A stretch of DNA of 12,828 nt, from NCBI GenBank assembly GCA_009885445.1, contig VFKQ01000195.1, positions 1-12,828 of the forward strand, given 5' to 3'. The notes beneath the pieces were generated by a model that saw nothing but the letters and a program-made list of their open reading frames with translations, was not told the origin of the DNA and did not search any database. Source of the DNA: Anaerolineaceae bacterium (GTDB lineage Bacteria > Chloroflexota > Anaerolineae > Anaerolineales > Villigracilaceae). Every line of letters starts with the position of its first letter. Position 1 is the first letter of the stretch. The position numbers and the translations under genes are program-made. Positions 1-6,001 of this stretch are shown in pieces.

Positions 1-41
1 CTGCCATTTCTGGCATGATATGACGGTTATCGGGCACTGAA

Positions 42-113
42 AGCGGGTGATGGGACTCGAACCCACGATATCTTGCTTGGGAAGCAAGCGTTCTACCACT
101 GAACTACACCCGC
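42..113 (-). tRNA. tRNA-Gly (anticodon CCC)
   Basis: Read on the minus strand this folds as a full cloverleaf. The acceptor stem GCGGGTG pairs with CACCCGC and is followed by a T discriminator. The D-arm is GTTC/GAAC around AGTGGTA. The anticodon stem CTTGC/GCAAG encloses loop TTCCCAA, giving anticodon CCC (glycine GGG codons). The variable loop is short, and the T-arm is GTGGG-TTCGAGT-CCCAT. The 3' CCA is not encoded, so it must be added after transcription. It is expressed from its own consensus promoter in the gap behind the polyprenyl synthase gene. Identity is very secure because every stem pairs perfectly. Confidence 0.97.
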
Positions 114-125
114 ACATTGGCTGGC

Positions 126-154
126 ATTATAGCCAGCGCACGAATCAATGTCAA
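126..154 (-). promoter_or_regulatory. Perfect-consensus sigma-70 promoter for tRNA-Gly
   Basis: On the minus strand the -35 box is TTGACA (149-154), the spacer is 17 bases and the -10 box is TATAAT (126-131). This matches the housekeeping consensus in both boxes and in spacing. It predicts a start about 6 bases before the mature tRNA 5' end at 113, so the 5' leader is very short. The -10 box is exactly flanked by a 6-bp inverted repeat, GCTGGC (120-125) and GCCAGC (132-137), which may be chance or an operator-like site. This is the strongest promoter in the window. Confidence 0.88.
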
Positions 155-161
155 GCACAGG

Positions 162-1166
162 CTACTGTTTTCGACTCAAGAGCATGTTCGCCAGGTCGGT
201 TAACGATTGGCCCGCATCTCCTTGCGGATTCGCCTGACGTAGACTCGTCAGCGCTAGATCGGTCATCTGCCGCGCCGCATCTTGTGCGGACCCGTAAGCG
301 GATTCAGCCGCGAGGAGCTTGGCCAGCCCTTCAACCTCTTCTGCGCGAATCGGTCCCTCGGCCCAGCGTTTGGCGAAGGCCCCTTTTTTCTGCAACCCAA
401 ATAGCACGGGTAATGAATTTTTGCCCTCCATTAAATCACTGGCCGCCGATTTACCCGTTTGCGCTTCATCGCCCCAGATGCCGAGGATGTCGTCTTGCAC
501 TTGAAAGGCCAGGCCGAGATAATGTCCAAACGAGCGATAGGCCTCGATGGTGTCGTCGTCTGTGTCAGCTAGTAAAGCGCCGAGGGAACAGCAACCCGCT
601 AACAGGGCGGCGGTTTTGCCGCTGATCATCGGCCAGTAATCCTGCACGCCGAGGTCAATCTGCGTTTGGTAGGACATATCCAAAAACTGGCCGCGAGTCA
701 GCTCGAGGCAGGTGGTATGCAAAATTTGCGCGGCGCGTACCACCGTCTCCGCGGGGTGCGCGGAGATTAAATCTGTGATGGCCAGGTTTGAGAGCACGAA
801 GAGTCCGTCGCCGGCATTGATGCCTTGCGGCATGCCCCACTTTTTCCAAACGGTTGCGCGGTTGCGGCGTTTGTCGCTGTTGTCTTGAATGTCATCGTGG
901 ACGAGGGAAAAATTATGCACGAGTTCGACAGCCGCCGCCGCCGGTAGCGCCGCTTCCCAGTCGCCGCCGCTGGAGGCTGAGGAGAGCAAGACCAACAATG
1001 GGCGGACGCGTTTGCCGCTGGCTTCGGGGCCGGCGCCTGCGCCGCTCCAGCCCATGTGGTAGGTGAGCATGTCGTGATATTGTTTTGTGCGCGGGTCGTC
1101 GAGACGCGCAACTTGTTTTTGCAATTCAGTTTCGACTGCGGCGAGCATGGTTTGTGTCAGGGTCAT
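162..1166 (-). CDS. Trans-polyprenyl diphosphate synthase (short-chain prenyltransferase)
   Basis: A 334-residue class I prenyltransferase that condenses isopentenyl diphosphate onto an allylic diphosphate to make GPP/FPP/GGPP-type or longer chains. Family motifs are visible: GKRVRP at residues 51-56 (IPP binding), the first aspartate-rich motif DDIQD at 91-95 inside VHNFSLVHDDIQD, and the second, DDILGIWGD, starting at 225, with TGK shortly after. The second motif reads DDILG rather than DDxxD, a form known from many actinobacterial and Chloroflexota members. The residue five before the first motif is Phe and four before is Ser, but I cannot predict product chain length safely. The frame is open to 1244, but the ATG at 1166 starts the conserved part and has GAGG five bases upstream. 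It lies downstream of fni, the enzyme that balances its two C5 substrates. The variant RRNRATVW replaces the commoner RRGRPTVW. Family is sure; product is not. Confidence 0.93.
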   Translation of the reverse strand: MTLTQTMLAAVETELQKQVARLDDPRTKQYHDMLTYHMGWSGAGAGPEASGKRVRPLLVLLSSASSGGDWEAALPAAAAVELVHNFSLVHDDIQDNSDKRRNRATVWKKWGMPQGINAGDGLFVLSNLAITDLISAHPAETVVRAAQILHTTCLELTRGQFLDMSYQTQIDLGVQDYWPMISGKTAALLAGCCSLGALLADTDDDTIEAYRSFGHYLGLAFQVQDDILGIWGDEAQTGKSAASDLMEGKNSLPVLFGLQKKGAFAKRWAEGPIRAEEVEGLAKLLAAESAYGSAQDAARQMTDLALTSLRQANPQGDAGQSLTDLANMLLSRKQ

Positions 1167-1206
1167 GAGGGCCTCGATGTAAGAGAGTTTTTGAAAACTA
1201 TTTTTA

Positions 1207-1294
1207 ACCAGAGATGAATAAAGGCAACAGGATTTTAAGGGCATTTTGGCGAGAGCTTTTTAAAAATCCATGTTTATCTCCGTGCATCTCTGGT
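1207..1294. repeat. Fold-back element with 10-bp perfect ends
   Basis: ACCAGAGATG at 1207-1216 is the exact reverse complement of CATCTCTGGT at 1285-1294. The match continues imperfectly inwards (ATAAAGGCAACAGG against ATAAACATGG after a short gap), so the whole 88 bases could fold back on themselves. It occupies the 211-bp gap between the polyprenyl synthase start and the peptidase-like gene's stop. On the minus strand a TAAAAT box at 1233-1238 sits inside it and could be a -10 element for the polyprenyl synthase, but no good -35 is visible. It looks like a small non-coding repeat of the palindromic type. No function is shown. Confidence 0.5.
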
Positions 1295-1377
1295 GAATTT
1301 TGACTTATTAAACGGCTACGAAGGTTTTTTTTACGAGACATAAACCCCCATTCGGGACGATGTGTCGCGTTACGATT

Positions 1378-2295
1378 TTATTGACTTGGCTTTAAGCGCC
1401 ACAATTCAAAGCCGGCAAAGCCGGTGGAGCCGGAGAGGGCGAATTCACGCGATGTCCATTGCCGAAAGATGCCCGCGTTGGTGTCGCGTGGATCGTATAA
1501 AAGAATTTCGTCAATTATAAAACCGGCGACGCTATATACGTTCATCACCGAATAAGCCCGCCCTTGCGCGTCAATGCGTGTGACGACCAGCATGTGTTCA
1601 AAATTTCCGCCGGTGCCCGAATAAATGTAGACGAAGTCGCCCGCTTCAAGTGGATTTGTGGCCCAATCAAATTTATGCAATTTCACTTTATGGCGCGTGT
1701 CGTCGTAACGCTCTTCGGGAAAAATATCGGCGAGTAGCCGTCGGTTCTCGGGCACATCTGGGTTGAGTAACCAGTAGTCATGTGGCACGACTTCGGCAGG
1801 GATGAGTCCTGCGTCACGTAGAATGGCGACGGCCAACGGTCCGCAAGTAGTGTTGGCATAAACTTTCACGCCGTTGAGCTCGGTTGAAATACGCAGGCTG
1901 TCTGCGGGGGTTTTGGCGATAAAGCGCAGGGAGGTTTCGTAAAGTTTGAGGTGTTGGTCTTTGGTCAATGCGCCACTCACGGCAATTTGCCCAGTAACGA
2001 GCATTTGCTCAAAGACGCTGAAGGTTCTGCTGGGCAGGGGGATGGCTGTGTTTGTGGAGGCAGGCTGTGTCGTCTGGCTGGGAATGTTGCTGAAGGTCGC
2101 TGTGGGTGGTATGGTTGTGCGCGTTGGCAAACTTGTGGGGAGGGGCAGGGCGGTGTTGACTTGCGTGGGAACGAAATTTAATTCCTGCGCGGAGGACACT
2201 TGGTTTGGAAAGAACAAAACGATTGCCGCGATAAACGCGGTGAATAATACTACGCTGATCGAAAGGCCGATGGCTATGTCTCTTATGTTTTTCAT
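1378..2295 (-). CDS. Membrane-anchored NlpC/P60- or CHAP-like cysteine peptidase candidate
   Basis: A 305-residue protein with no confident family match by eye. Residues 1-9 are short and basic, and about 8-29 form one hydrophobic segment ending near FFPNQVSSA, which is a signal anchor or signal peptide. Residues about 43-90 are a low-complexity Thr/Pro/Ser linker, as in exported proteins. The globular part (about 95-305) has a Cys in TTCGPLAVAILRDAGLIP (Cys151) at the start of a likely helix, then AGDFVYIYSG and FEHMLVV (His234), then VMNVYS. That Cys, GD, His, Asn order resembles papain-fold NlpC/P60 or CHAP cell-wall hydrolases; this is my inference. The ATG chosen overlaps the fni stop as ATGA, with no Shine-Dalgarno, so translation probably re-initiates after fni. 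The frame is open upstream to 2475, but that stretch is shadow sequence inside fni. Real gene: likely. Catalytic role: tentative. Confidence 0.8.
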   Translation of the reverse strand: MKNIRDIAIGLSISVVLFTAFIAAIVLFFPNQVSSAQELNFVPTQVNTALPLPTSLPTRTTIPPTATFSNIPSQTTQPASTNTAIPLPSRTFSVFEQMLVTGQIAVSGALTKDQHLKLYETSLRFIAKTPADSLRISTELNGVKVYANTTCGPLAVAILRDAGLIPAEVVPHDYWLLNPDVPENRRLLADIFPEERYDDTRHKVKLHKFDWATNPLEAGDFVYIYSGTGGNFEHMLVVTRIDAQGRAYSVMNVYSVAGFIIDEILLYDPRDTNAGIFRQWTSREFALSGSTGFAGFELWRLKPSQ

Positions 2296-3320
2296 GAATG
2301 TGTTGTCAGTTTGCCGTGCAGGGCGGCGAGGTTGTGTGCGCCACAGGCGAACATGCTTACTTCGATCTGGCGCTTTGTGAGTTGAATCATTTCGATGGCT
2401 TTTTCTGTTGAGATGGCGGCGGCTTTTAAGAATTGTCCCGCCATGCCGCCGAGACTGGCGCCGAGGGCGAGGCATTTGGCGATGTCGAGTCCGTCCTTGA
2501 TGCCGCCGCTGGCAAAGATGGGCAGATTGGGCGCGGCGGCGCGAACATTCAGAATCGAGTCGGAGGTGGAGATGCCCCAGCCGATGAAGGTGGCCGCGAG
2601 TTGGCGCGTGAATTCGTCGGGCGCGCGGTGCATTTCTACTTGTGACCAGGATGTGCCGCCGGCACCGGCCACGTCGATGGCGGCGACGCCGCAGTCAAAT
2701 AATATTTTGGCGGTCTGCTCTGAAAATCCCCAGCCGACTTCTTTGGCAATGACAGGCGCGCCGAGTGTTGTGCAGACGGCCTCAATTTTTTTTGCCAACC
2801 CGGCAAAGTTTGTGTCGCCGTTTTTTTGCACGGCTTCTTGAAGCGGGTTGAGATGCAGAATTAACGCGTCGGCTTGAATCATGTCTACGGCGCGCCGGCA
2901 GTGATCGACTGAATAGCCATAATTTAATTGGACTGCTCCCAGATTGGCGAACAGTAAAATATCGGGCGCTACGCGGCGGACCTGGAAGGTGGGTGCCTGT
3001 TCGGGATGTTCCAGCGCCGCGCGTTGACTGCCCACGCCCATGGCGATGCCTGTGGCCTGTGCCGCTTCGGCGAGGCGCAGGTTAATTGATTCGGCCTCTT
3101 GAGTCCCGCCGGTCATGGAGGAGATTAGGATTGGTGCGCGTAGGTTTTTGGCGAATAATGTTTGGGTGAGGTCCAAGGCGTCGAGGGCCAGATCCGGCAG
3201 GGCCGCGTGAGTGAAGCGGAATCGTTCGAGGCCAGTCGTCAGCGCAGAGCGGACGTCCTGTTCAAGGTTAATTTTGATGTGGTCTGATTTTCTCGTAACC
3301 AGTTCCGTATCTTTTCCCAT
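2292..3320 (-). CDS. fni: Type II isopentenyl-diphosphate delta-isomerase (FMN-dependent)
   Basis: A 342-residue TIM-barrel flavoenzyme that interconverts isopentenyl and dimethylallyl diphosphate using reduced FMN and Mg2+. It is unrelated to the type I Nudix isomerase. Conserved blocks appear in order: RKSDHIKI (10-17), SSMTGGT (67-73), GVGSQR (95-100), ANLGAVQL (125-132), LHLNPLQEAVQ with His156, Gln161 and Glu162 (155-165), GDTNF (168-172), KEVGWGFS (193-200), AGAGGTSWSQVE (218-229) and the C-terminal FMN-phosphate segment FASGGIKDG (269-277). Length is typical of the family. The frame stays open to 3398, but the ATG at 3320 begins at the conserved N-terminus; only a weak, distant AGGA precedes it. 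Its stop overlaps the next gene's ATG by ATGA, so the two are translationally coupled. It diverges from acp across a 79-bp gap. Confidence 0.95.
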   Translation of the reverse strand: MGKDTELVTRKSDHIKINLEQDVRSALTTGLERFRFTHAALPDLALDALDLTQTLFAKNLRAPILISSMTGGTQEAESINLRLAEAAQATGIAMGVGSQRAALEHPEQAPTFQVRRVAPDILLFANLGAVQLNYGYSVDHCRRAVDMIQADALILHLNPLQEAVQKNGDTNFAGLAKKIEAVCTTLGAPVIAKEVGWGFSEQTAKILFDCGVAAIDVAGAGGTSWSQVEMHRAPDEFTRQLAATFIGWGISTSDSILNVRAAAPNLPIFASGGIKDGLDIAKCLALGASLGGMAGQFLKAAAISTEKAIEMIQLTKRQIEVSMFACGAHNLAALHGKLTTHS

Positions 3321-3352
3321 AAGGCAGTGTTTCCTGATTTTGAATGCGGCGG

Positions 3353-3358
3353 TATAAT
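3353..3358 (+). promoter_or_regulatory. -10 box of the acyl carrier protein gene
   Basis: A perfect TATAAT in the context GGTATAATCCCG lies 41 bases before the acp ATG, predicting a leader of about 35 bases. The best -35 at 17-bp spacing is only TTTCCT (3330-3335), so recognition may rely on the -10 context. The same GGTATAATCCCG string occurs before sucC. Confidence 0.6.
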
Positions 3359-3389
3359 CCCGTCGCTCAACAAATGAAAAATTCTCTCT

Positions 3390-3395
3390 AGGAGG
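3390..3395 (+). promoter_or_regulatory. Full-consensus Shine-Dalgarno of acp
   Basis: AGGAGG four bases before the ATG at 3400 is the strongest ribosome binding site in the window. It fixes the acp start and stands out beside the several genes here that have none. It fits the high expression expected for an acyl carrier protein. Confidence 0.85.
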
Positions 3396-3399
3396 CACA

Positions 3400-3642
3400 A
3401 TGTCAAATCAAGATGAAGTTTACGTGGAATTGAAAAAAATTGTCGTGGAGTTACTGGGCGTGGATGAGGCGAAGGTGACCATGGATGCCCGTTTCCGCGA
3501 GGAACTGGATGCCGACTCGCTCGACCTGGTGGAGCTGATTATGGGCTTCGAAGATAAGTTTGGCGCCGAAATTTCGGATGAAGCCGCTCAGAAGATCACC
3601 ACGGTGGGTGACGCGGTCAAGTACATCGCTGATCGCAAGTAA
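3400..3642 (+). CDS. acpP: Acyl carrier protein
   Basis: An 80-residue acidic four-helix carrier protein that holds growing acyl chains as thioesters on a 4'-phosphopantetheine arm in type II fatty acid synthesis. The attachment site is Ser40 in DADSLDLVEL, followed by the usual helix II (VELIMGFEDKFGAEI) and the C-terminal helix around TTVGDAVKYIADRK. Length and charge are typical. The start is fixed by AGGAGG four bases upstream, and a TATAAT box lies at 3353. It is a single-gene unit divergent from fni and closed by a strong hairpin; no fab genes adjoin it. The other acyl-ACP gene in the window, a thioesterase, lies about 7.3 kb away. A carrier for another pathway cannot be excluded, but the motif is the ordinary fatty-acid type. 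Confidence 0.93.
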   Translation: MSNQDEVYVELKKIVVELLGVDEAKVTMDARFREELDADSLDLVELIMGFEDKFGAEISDEAAQKITTVGDAVKYIADRK

Positions 3643-3654
3643 TTAGGCTGATTA

Positions 3655-3690
3655 TAAACGTGAGCCGCCCGATTGGGCGGCTCACGTTTA
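3655..3690 (+). terminator. Strong intrinsic terminator after acp, possibly bidirectional
   Basis: A perfect 16-bp stem (3655-3670 with 3675-3690) closes a GATT tetraloop. It is very GC-rich in the middle (GAGCCGCCC/GGGCGGCTC), and on the plus strand the T-rich run TTTAATTTT follows. It starts 12 bases after the acp stop. On the minus strand it is followed by TAATCAG, a weaker U-tract, so it may also serve the convergent sucCD operon, whose stop lies 87 bases away across a repeat. Confidence 0.9.
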
Positions 3691-3693
3691 TTT

Positions 3694-3775
3694 AATTTTC
3701 TCTACTGCGCAAATCCAAATTTTTATCGTGAGGAACGCAAAGCTTAAAAGGCCTTCTTGGCGTGCTTTGCGGTTT
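3694..3775. repeat. Intergenic fold-back repeat, copy 1 (next to sucD stop)
   Basis: This stretch aligns with 9596-9718. Shared blocks in order are AATTTTCTCTA, CCAAATTTTTA, an AACGCAAAG/GAGCGCA block, TTAAAAGG, then CTTGGCG and TTTGCGGTTT/TTCGCGGTTC. It is itself palindromic: CGCAAAGC (3736-3743) pairs with GCTTTGCG (3764-3771). The right end lies two bases before the sucD stop codon. It is shorter than copy 2 by about 40 bases of internal sequence. It carries no open frame and looks like a small non-autonomous or REP-like element. Confidence 0.65.
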
Positions 3776-3777
3776 GT

Positions 3778-4641
3778 TTACTTGAGAAGTTGTGCGATCT
3801 CTTCGGGGTGGCGCGCCACTTTGACTCGCGCGGCTTCGAGGGCGCGGACTTTATCGGCGGCGGTGCCTGCGCCGCCTTCGATGATGGCGCCAGCGTGACC
3901 CATGCGTTTGCCGGGAGGGGCGGTTTGGCCGGCGATGAATGCGACCACCGGCTTGGTCATTTCTTTGGCGATGTATTCTGCGGCTTTTTCTTCGTCGGTG
4001 CCGCCGATTTCGCCAATGAGCACAACTTTTTCGGTTTGCACATCGTGCTGAAACATTTCGAGTACATCAATGAAGTTGGTGCCGTTGACTGGGTCGCCGC
4101 CGATGCCCACGCAAGTGGACGCGCCGAGGCCGAGGTTCATCATGGCGTACAACACTTCGTAGGTCAACGTGCCCGAGCGCGAGACGACGCCGACGTTGCC
4201 GGGGATGGCGATGTTGCCGGGGATGATGCCCACTTTGGATTGGCCGGGGGTCAACATGCCCGGGCAATTCGGACCGATGAGGCGGACTCGTTTTTGGTCG
4301 AGGTAGTTGCGCACACGCATCATGTCTTGCACGGCCACGCCCTCGGTGATGCAGACGATGAGCGGAATGCCCGCGTCTGCGGCTTCAAACATGGCGTCTG
4401 GCGCGAATTTGGCGGGCACAAAAATGACTGAGCAGTTCGCGCCGGTGGCCTCTGCGGCCAGCTTGACCGAATCGAACACGGGGACTTTGTCGTTGAGCAC
4501 CCACTCGCCGCCTTTGCCGGGCGTCACGCCGCCGACAATGTTGGTTCCATAGGCATGCATCTGTGTGGTGTGGAAGAGTCCTTCGTTGCCGGTGATGCCT
4601 TGCACGATGACGCGGGTTTTGCTGTCTATCAAGATACTCAT
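3778..4641 (-). CDS. sucD: Succinyl-CoA synthetase (ligase) alpha subunit
   Basis: A 287-residue alpha subunit of the TCA-cycle enzyme that couples succinyl-CoA and succinate to NTP synthesis; it binds CoA and carries the phosphohistidine. The N-terminal CoA-binding Rossmann domain shows GITGNEG (15-21) and GGVTPGKGG (37-45). IGPNCPGML is at 122-130, and VVSRSGTLTYE (152-162) begins the ligase domain. The active-site His is His249 in KRMGHAGAI. Length is normal. The start has GGAG nine bases upstream. It follows sucC after 121 bp, so the two are probably one transcript although the gap holds a strong inverted repeat. A fold-back repeat reaches almost to its stop. Motifs leave little doubt. 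Confidence 0.97.
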   Translation of the reverse strand: MSILIDSKTRVIVQGITGNEGLFHTTQMHAYGTNIVGGVTPGKGGEWVLNDKVPVFDSVKLAAEATGANCSVIFVPAKFAPDAMFEAADAGIPLIVCITEGVAVQDMMRVRNYLDQKRVRLIGPNCPGMLTPGQSKVGIIPGNIAIPGNVGVVSRSGTLTYEVLYAMMNLGLGASTCVGIGGDPVNGTNFIDVLEMFQHDVQTEKVVLIGEIGGTDEEKAAEYIAKEMTKPVVAFIAGQTAPPGKRMGHAGAIIEGGAGTAADKVRALEAARVKVARHPEEIAQLLK

Positions 4642-4661
4642 TTTATGTATTCTCCAAGTTA

Positions 4662-4757
4662 AGACCTGACAGGTTTCAGAATGGCGCTTGACGGTAAAAC
4701 TTTCATGAACGCGCGGGAGTTTGGCTGATTAAGGCTCCGTGAAAACCTGTCAGGTCT
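4662..4757. repeat. 15-bp perfect inverted repeat between sucC and sucD
   Basis: AGACCTGACAGGTTT (4662-4676) is the exact reverse complement of 4743-4757. The arms are separated by 66 bases. Each arm is itself a palindrome around one base (ACCTG-A-CAGGT). One arm begins five bases after the sucC stop and the other ends 20 bases before the sucD start, so the repeat brackets the intercistronic gap. In the transcript it could form a long stem or two small hairpins, giving differential stability or partial termination. It could equally be the ends of a tiny mobile repeat or paired protein-binding sites. There is no T-tract after either arm, so a simple terminator is unlikely. Confidence 0.75.
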
Positions 4758-4762
4758 CGAAG

Positions 4763-5899
4763 TTATTTTTTATTCGCGGCTTGCACGGCTTTTTGCGCCG
4801 CGTCCACCAGAGTTTCGGCAGTGATCATGTTGGCATCGGCCAGCAGGCGGCGTCCCTCTTCGGCGTTGGTGCCCACCAAACGGACGATCATGGGCACTTG
4901 CGGCTTGACTTCGTCAATGGCGGCGAGGATGCCGCGTGCCACTTCGTCACAGCGCGTGATGCCGCCGAAGATGTTGAACAGCACGGCTTTCACATTGCTG
5001 TCGGTGAGGATAATCTTCATGGCGGCGGCAACTTTTTCTGCGCCCGCACCGCCGCCCACATCGAGGAAGTTGGCTGGTTCGCCGCCGAAGAGTTTGACGA
5101 TGTCCATGGTGGTCATGGCCAGCCCGGCGCCGTTGACCATGCACCCGATCGTGCCATCCAGCTTGATGTAAGACAGACCGTATTTGCGCGCTTCGATTTC
5201 TGCGGGGGCTTCTTCATCTATGTCGCGAATCTCAGCTAGGTCAATATGACGGAAGAGGGCGTTGTCGTCAATCATCATCTTTCCGTCGAGCGCAACCAGT
5301 TTTCCGCTGGTGTTGATGATCAATGGATTGATTTCTGCCAACGTGGCGTCGTTTTCGTTATAGACTTTCCACAATGCTTGTGCGATGCTGTTGAATTCGC
5401 GCCACAACTCGCGCGGCAAATCTATGCCGGCGGCGATGTCGCGAGTTTGATAGTCACGCAGGCCGAGCAGTGGATCAATGTGGACTTTGATAATTTTCTC
5501 GGGGTTGGTGTGGGCCACTTCTTCGATATCCACGCCGCCGGCGGCGGAGGCAATCATCACCGGACGGCGCGCGGCGCGGTCATTGGTGATTGCAAAATAA
5601 ATTTCGGTTTGAATCGCGGCGGCTTCATCCACCAACACTTTGCGCACAGGCAGGCCTTTGATTTCAAGGCTCAATATTTGTGTGGCCAGTTGTTCTGCCT
5701 CGGCGGGGTCTTTGGCCACCTTTACGCCGCCAGCCTTGCCGCGTCCGCCAACGAGCACTTGCGCTTTAATAACAACGCGGCCACCGAGTTCCTGGGCGAT
5801 TTGTTTCGCCGCCTCTGCGGTAGCCGCGACCCGTCCCTTGGGGATGGGAATGCCGTACTTGGAAAAAATGTATTTTGATTGATATTCGTGCAGTTTCAT
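4763..5899 (-). CDS. sucC: Succinyl-CoA synthetase (ADP-forming type) beta subunit
   Basis: A 378-residue beta subunit that binds the nucleotide and succinate and pairs with the sucD product. The N-terminus MKLHEYQSKYIFSKYGIPIPKG is the standard opening of the ATP-grasp domain. The nucleotide loop GGRGKAGGVK lies at 51-60, and the Mg-binding stretch LAEINPLI follows near residue 210. The C-terminal ligase domain has NGAGLAMTTMD and FNIFGGITRCDEVA, which contact the phosphohistidine loop. Length is close to the usual 380-390. GGAG ten bases before the ATG supports the start, and a TATAAT box lies 46 bases upstream. It is the first gene of the sucCD unit. I cannot judge ADP versus GDP preference from the sequence. 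Confidence 0.97.
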   Translation of the reverse strand: MKLHEYQSKYIFSKYGIPIPKGRVAATAEAAKQIAQELGGRVVIKAQVLVGGRGKAGGVKVAKDPAEAEQLATQILSLEIKGLPVRKVLVDEAAAIQTEIYFAITNDRAARRPVMIASAAGGVDIEEVAHTNPEKIIKVHIDPLLGLRDYQTRDIAAGIDLPRELWREFNSIAQALWKVYNENDATLAEINPLIINTSGKLVALDGKMMIDDNALFRHIDLAEIRDIDEEAPAEIEARKYGLSYIKLDGTIGCMVNGAGLAMTTMDIVKLFGGEPANFLDVGGGAGAEKVAAAMKIILTDSNVKAVLFNIFGGITRCDEVARGILAAIDEVKPQVPMIVRLVGTNAEEGRRLLADANMITAETLVDAAQKAVQAANKK

Positions 5900-5945
5900 G
5901 TAATGAGCGCTCCAGTAAGTTGTGCTTTATTTTTAAGCAGGCGGG

Positions 5946-5951
5946 ATTATA
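5946..5951 (-). promoter_or_regulatory. -10 box of sucCD
   Basis: On the minus strand TATAAT occurs in the context GGTATAATCCCGCC, 46 bases before the sucC ATG. No clear -35 is present; that position falls inside the hairpin at 5960-5995. The -10 and its downstream bases nearly copy those of acp. Confidence 0.55.
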
Positions 5952-5959
5952 CCAGTCTG

Positions 5960-5995
5960 AAAACCAGGTTTCTGCGAAAACAGAAACCTGGTTTT
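5960..5995 (-). terminator. Terminator of the glycosyltransferase-NHL gene
   Basis: A perfect 15-bp stem (5960-5974 with 5981-5995) encloses a six-base loop. On the minus strand it starts six bases after the stop at 6002 and its descending arm ends in GGTTTT, continuing TCAG. On the plus strand it ends GGTTTTATTTA. It separates the 3.5-kb gene from sucCD, whose -10 box is only eight bases beyond, so termination and the next promoter nearly touch. Confidence 0.82.
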
Positions 5996-6001
5996 ATTTA
6001 A

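Noticed and set aside
2..15. Small hairpin TGCCA-TTTC-TGGCA as a tRNA terminator
   Set aside because: Only a 5-bp stem, and any T-run would lie outside the window, so termination cannot be supported.
47..625. A 192-codon plus-strand frame starting inside the tRNA gene
   Set aside because: It overlaps the tRNA and the 3' part of the polyprenyl synthase, is rich in Arg/Pro/Ser without any domain, and has no start signal.
1167..1244. Longer polyprenyl synthase start at 1244
   Set aside because: The extra 26 residues are unrelated to the family, and part of the stretch lies in the fold-back repeat; the ATG at 1166 has a GAGG in place.
1323..1332. Run of eight T after the fold-back element as a plus-strand terminator
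   Set aside because: No stable stem precedes it and no plus-strand gene needs it; on the minus strand the run is A, which does not terminate.
2296..2475. Longer peptidase-like start at 2475
   Set aside because: The added 60 residues are Arg/His-rich shadow sequence inside fni and would hide the N-terminal hydrophobic segment.
3757..4431. A 224-codon plus-strand open frame opposite sucD
   Set aside because: It is wholly antisense to a sure gene, its composition is Gly/Ala/His/Asp-rich as expected from the complement of GC-rich codons, and it has no family motif or ribosome binding site.
4739..5878. Two long plus-strand open frames opposite sucC (166 and 210 codons)
   Set aside because: Both are shadows of the sucC reading frame on the opposite strand; neither shows motifs or a start signal.
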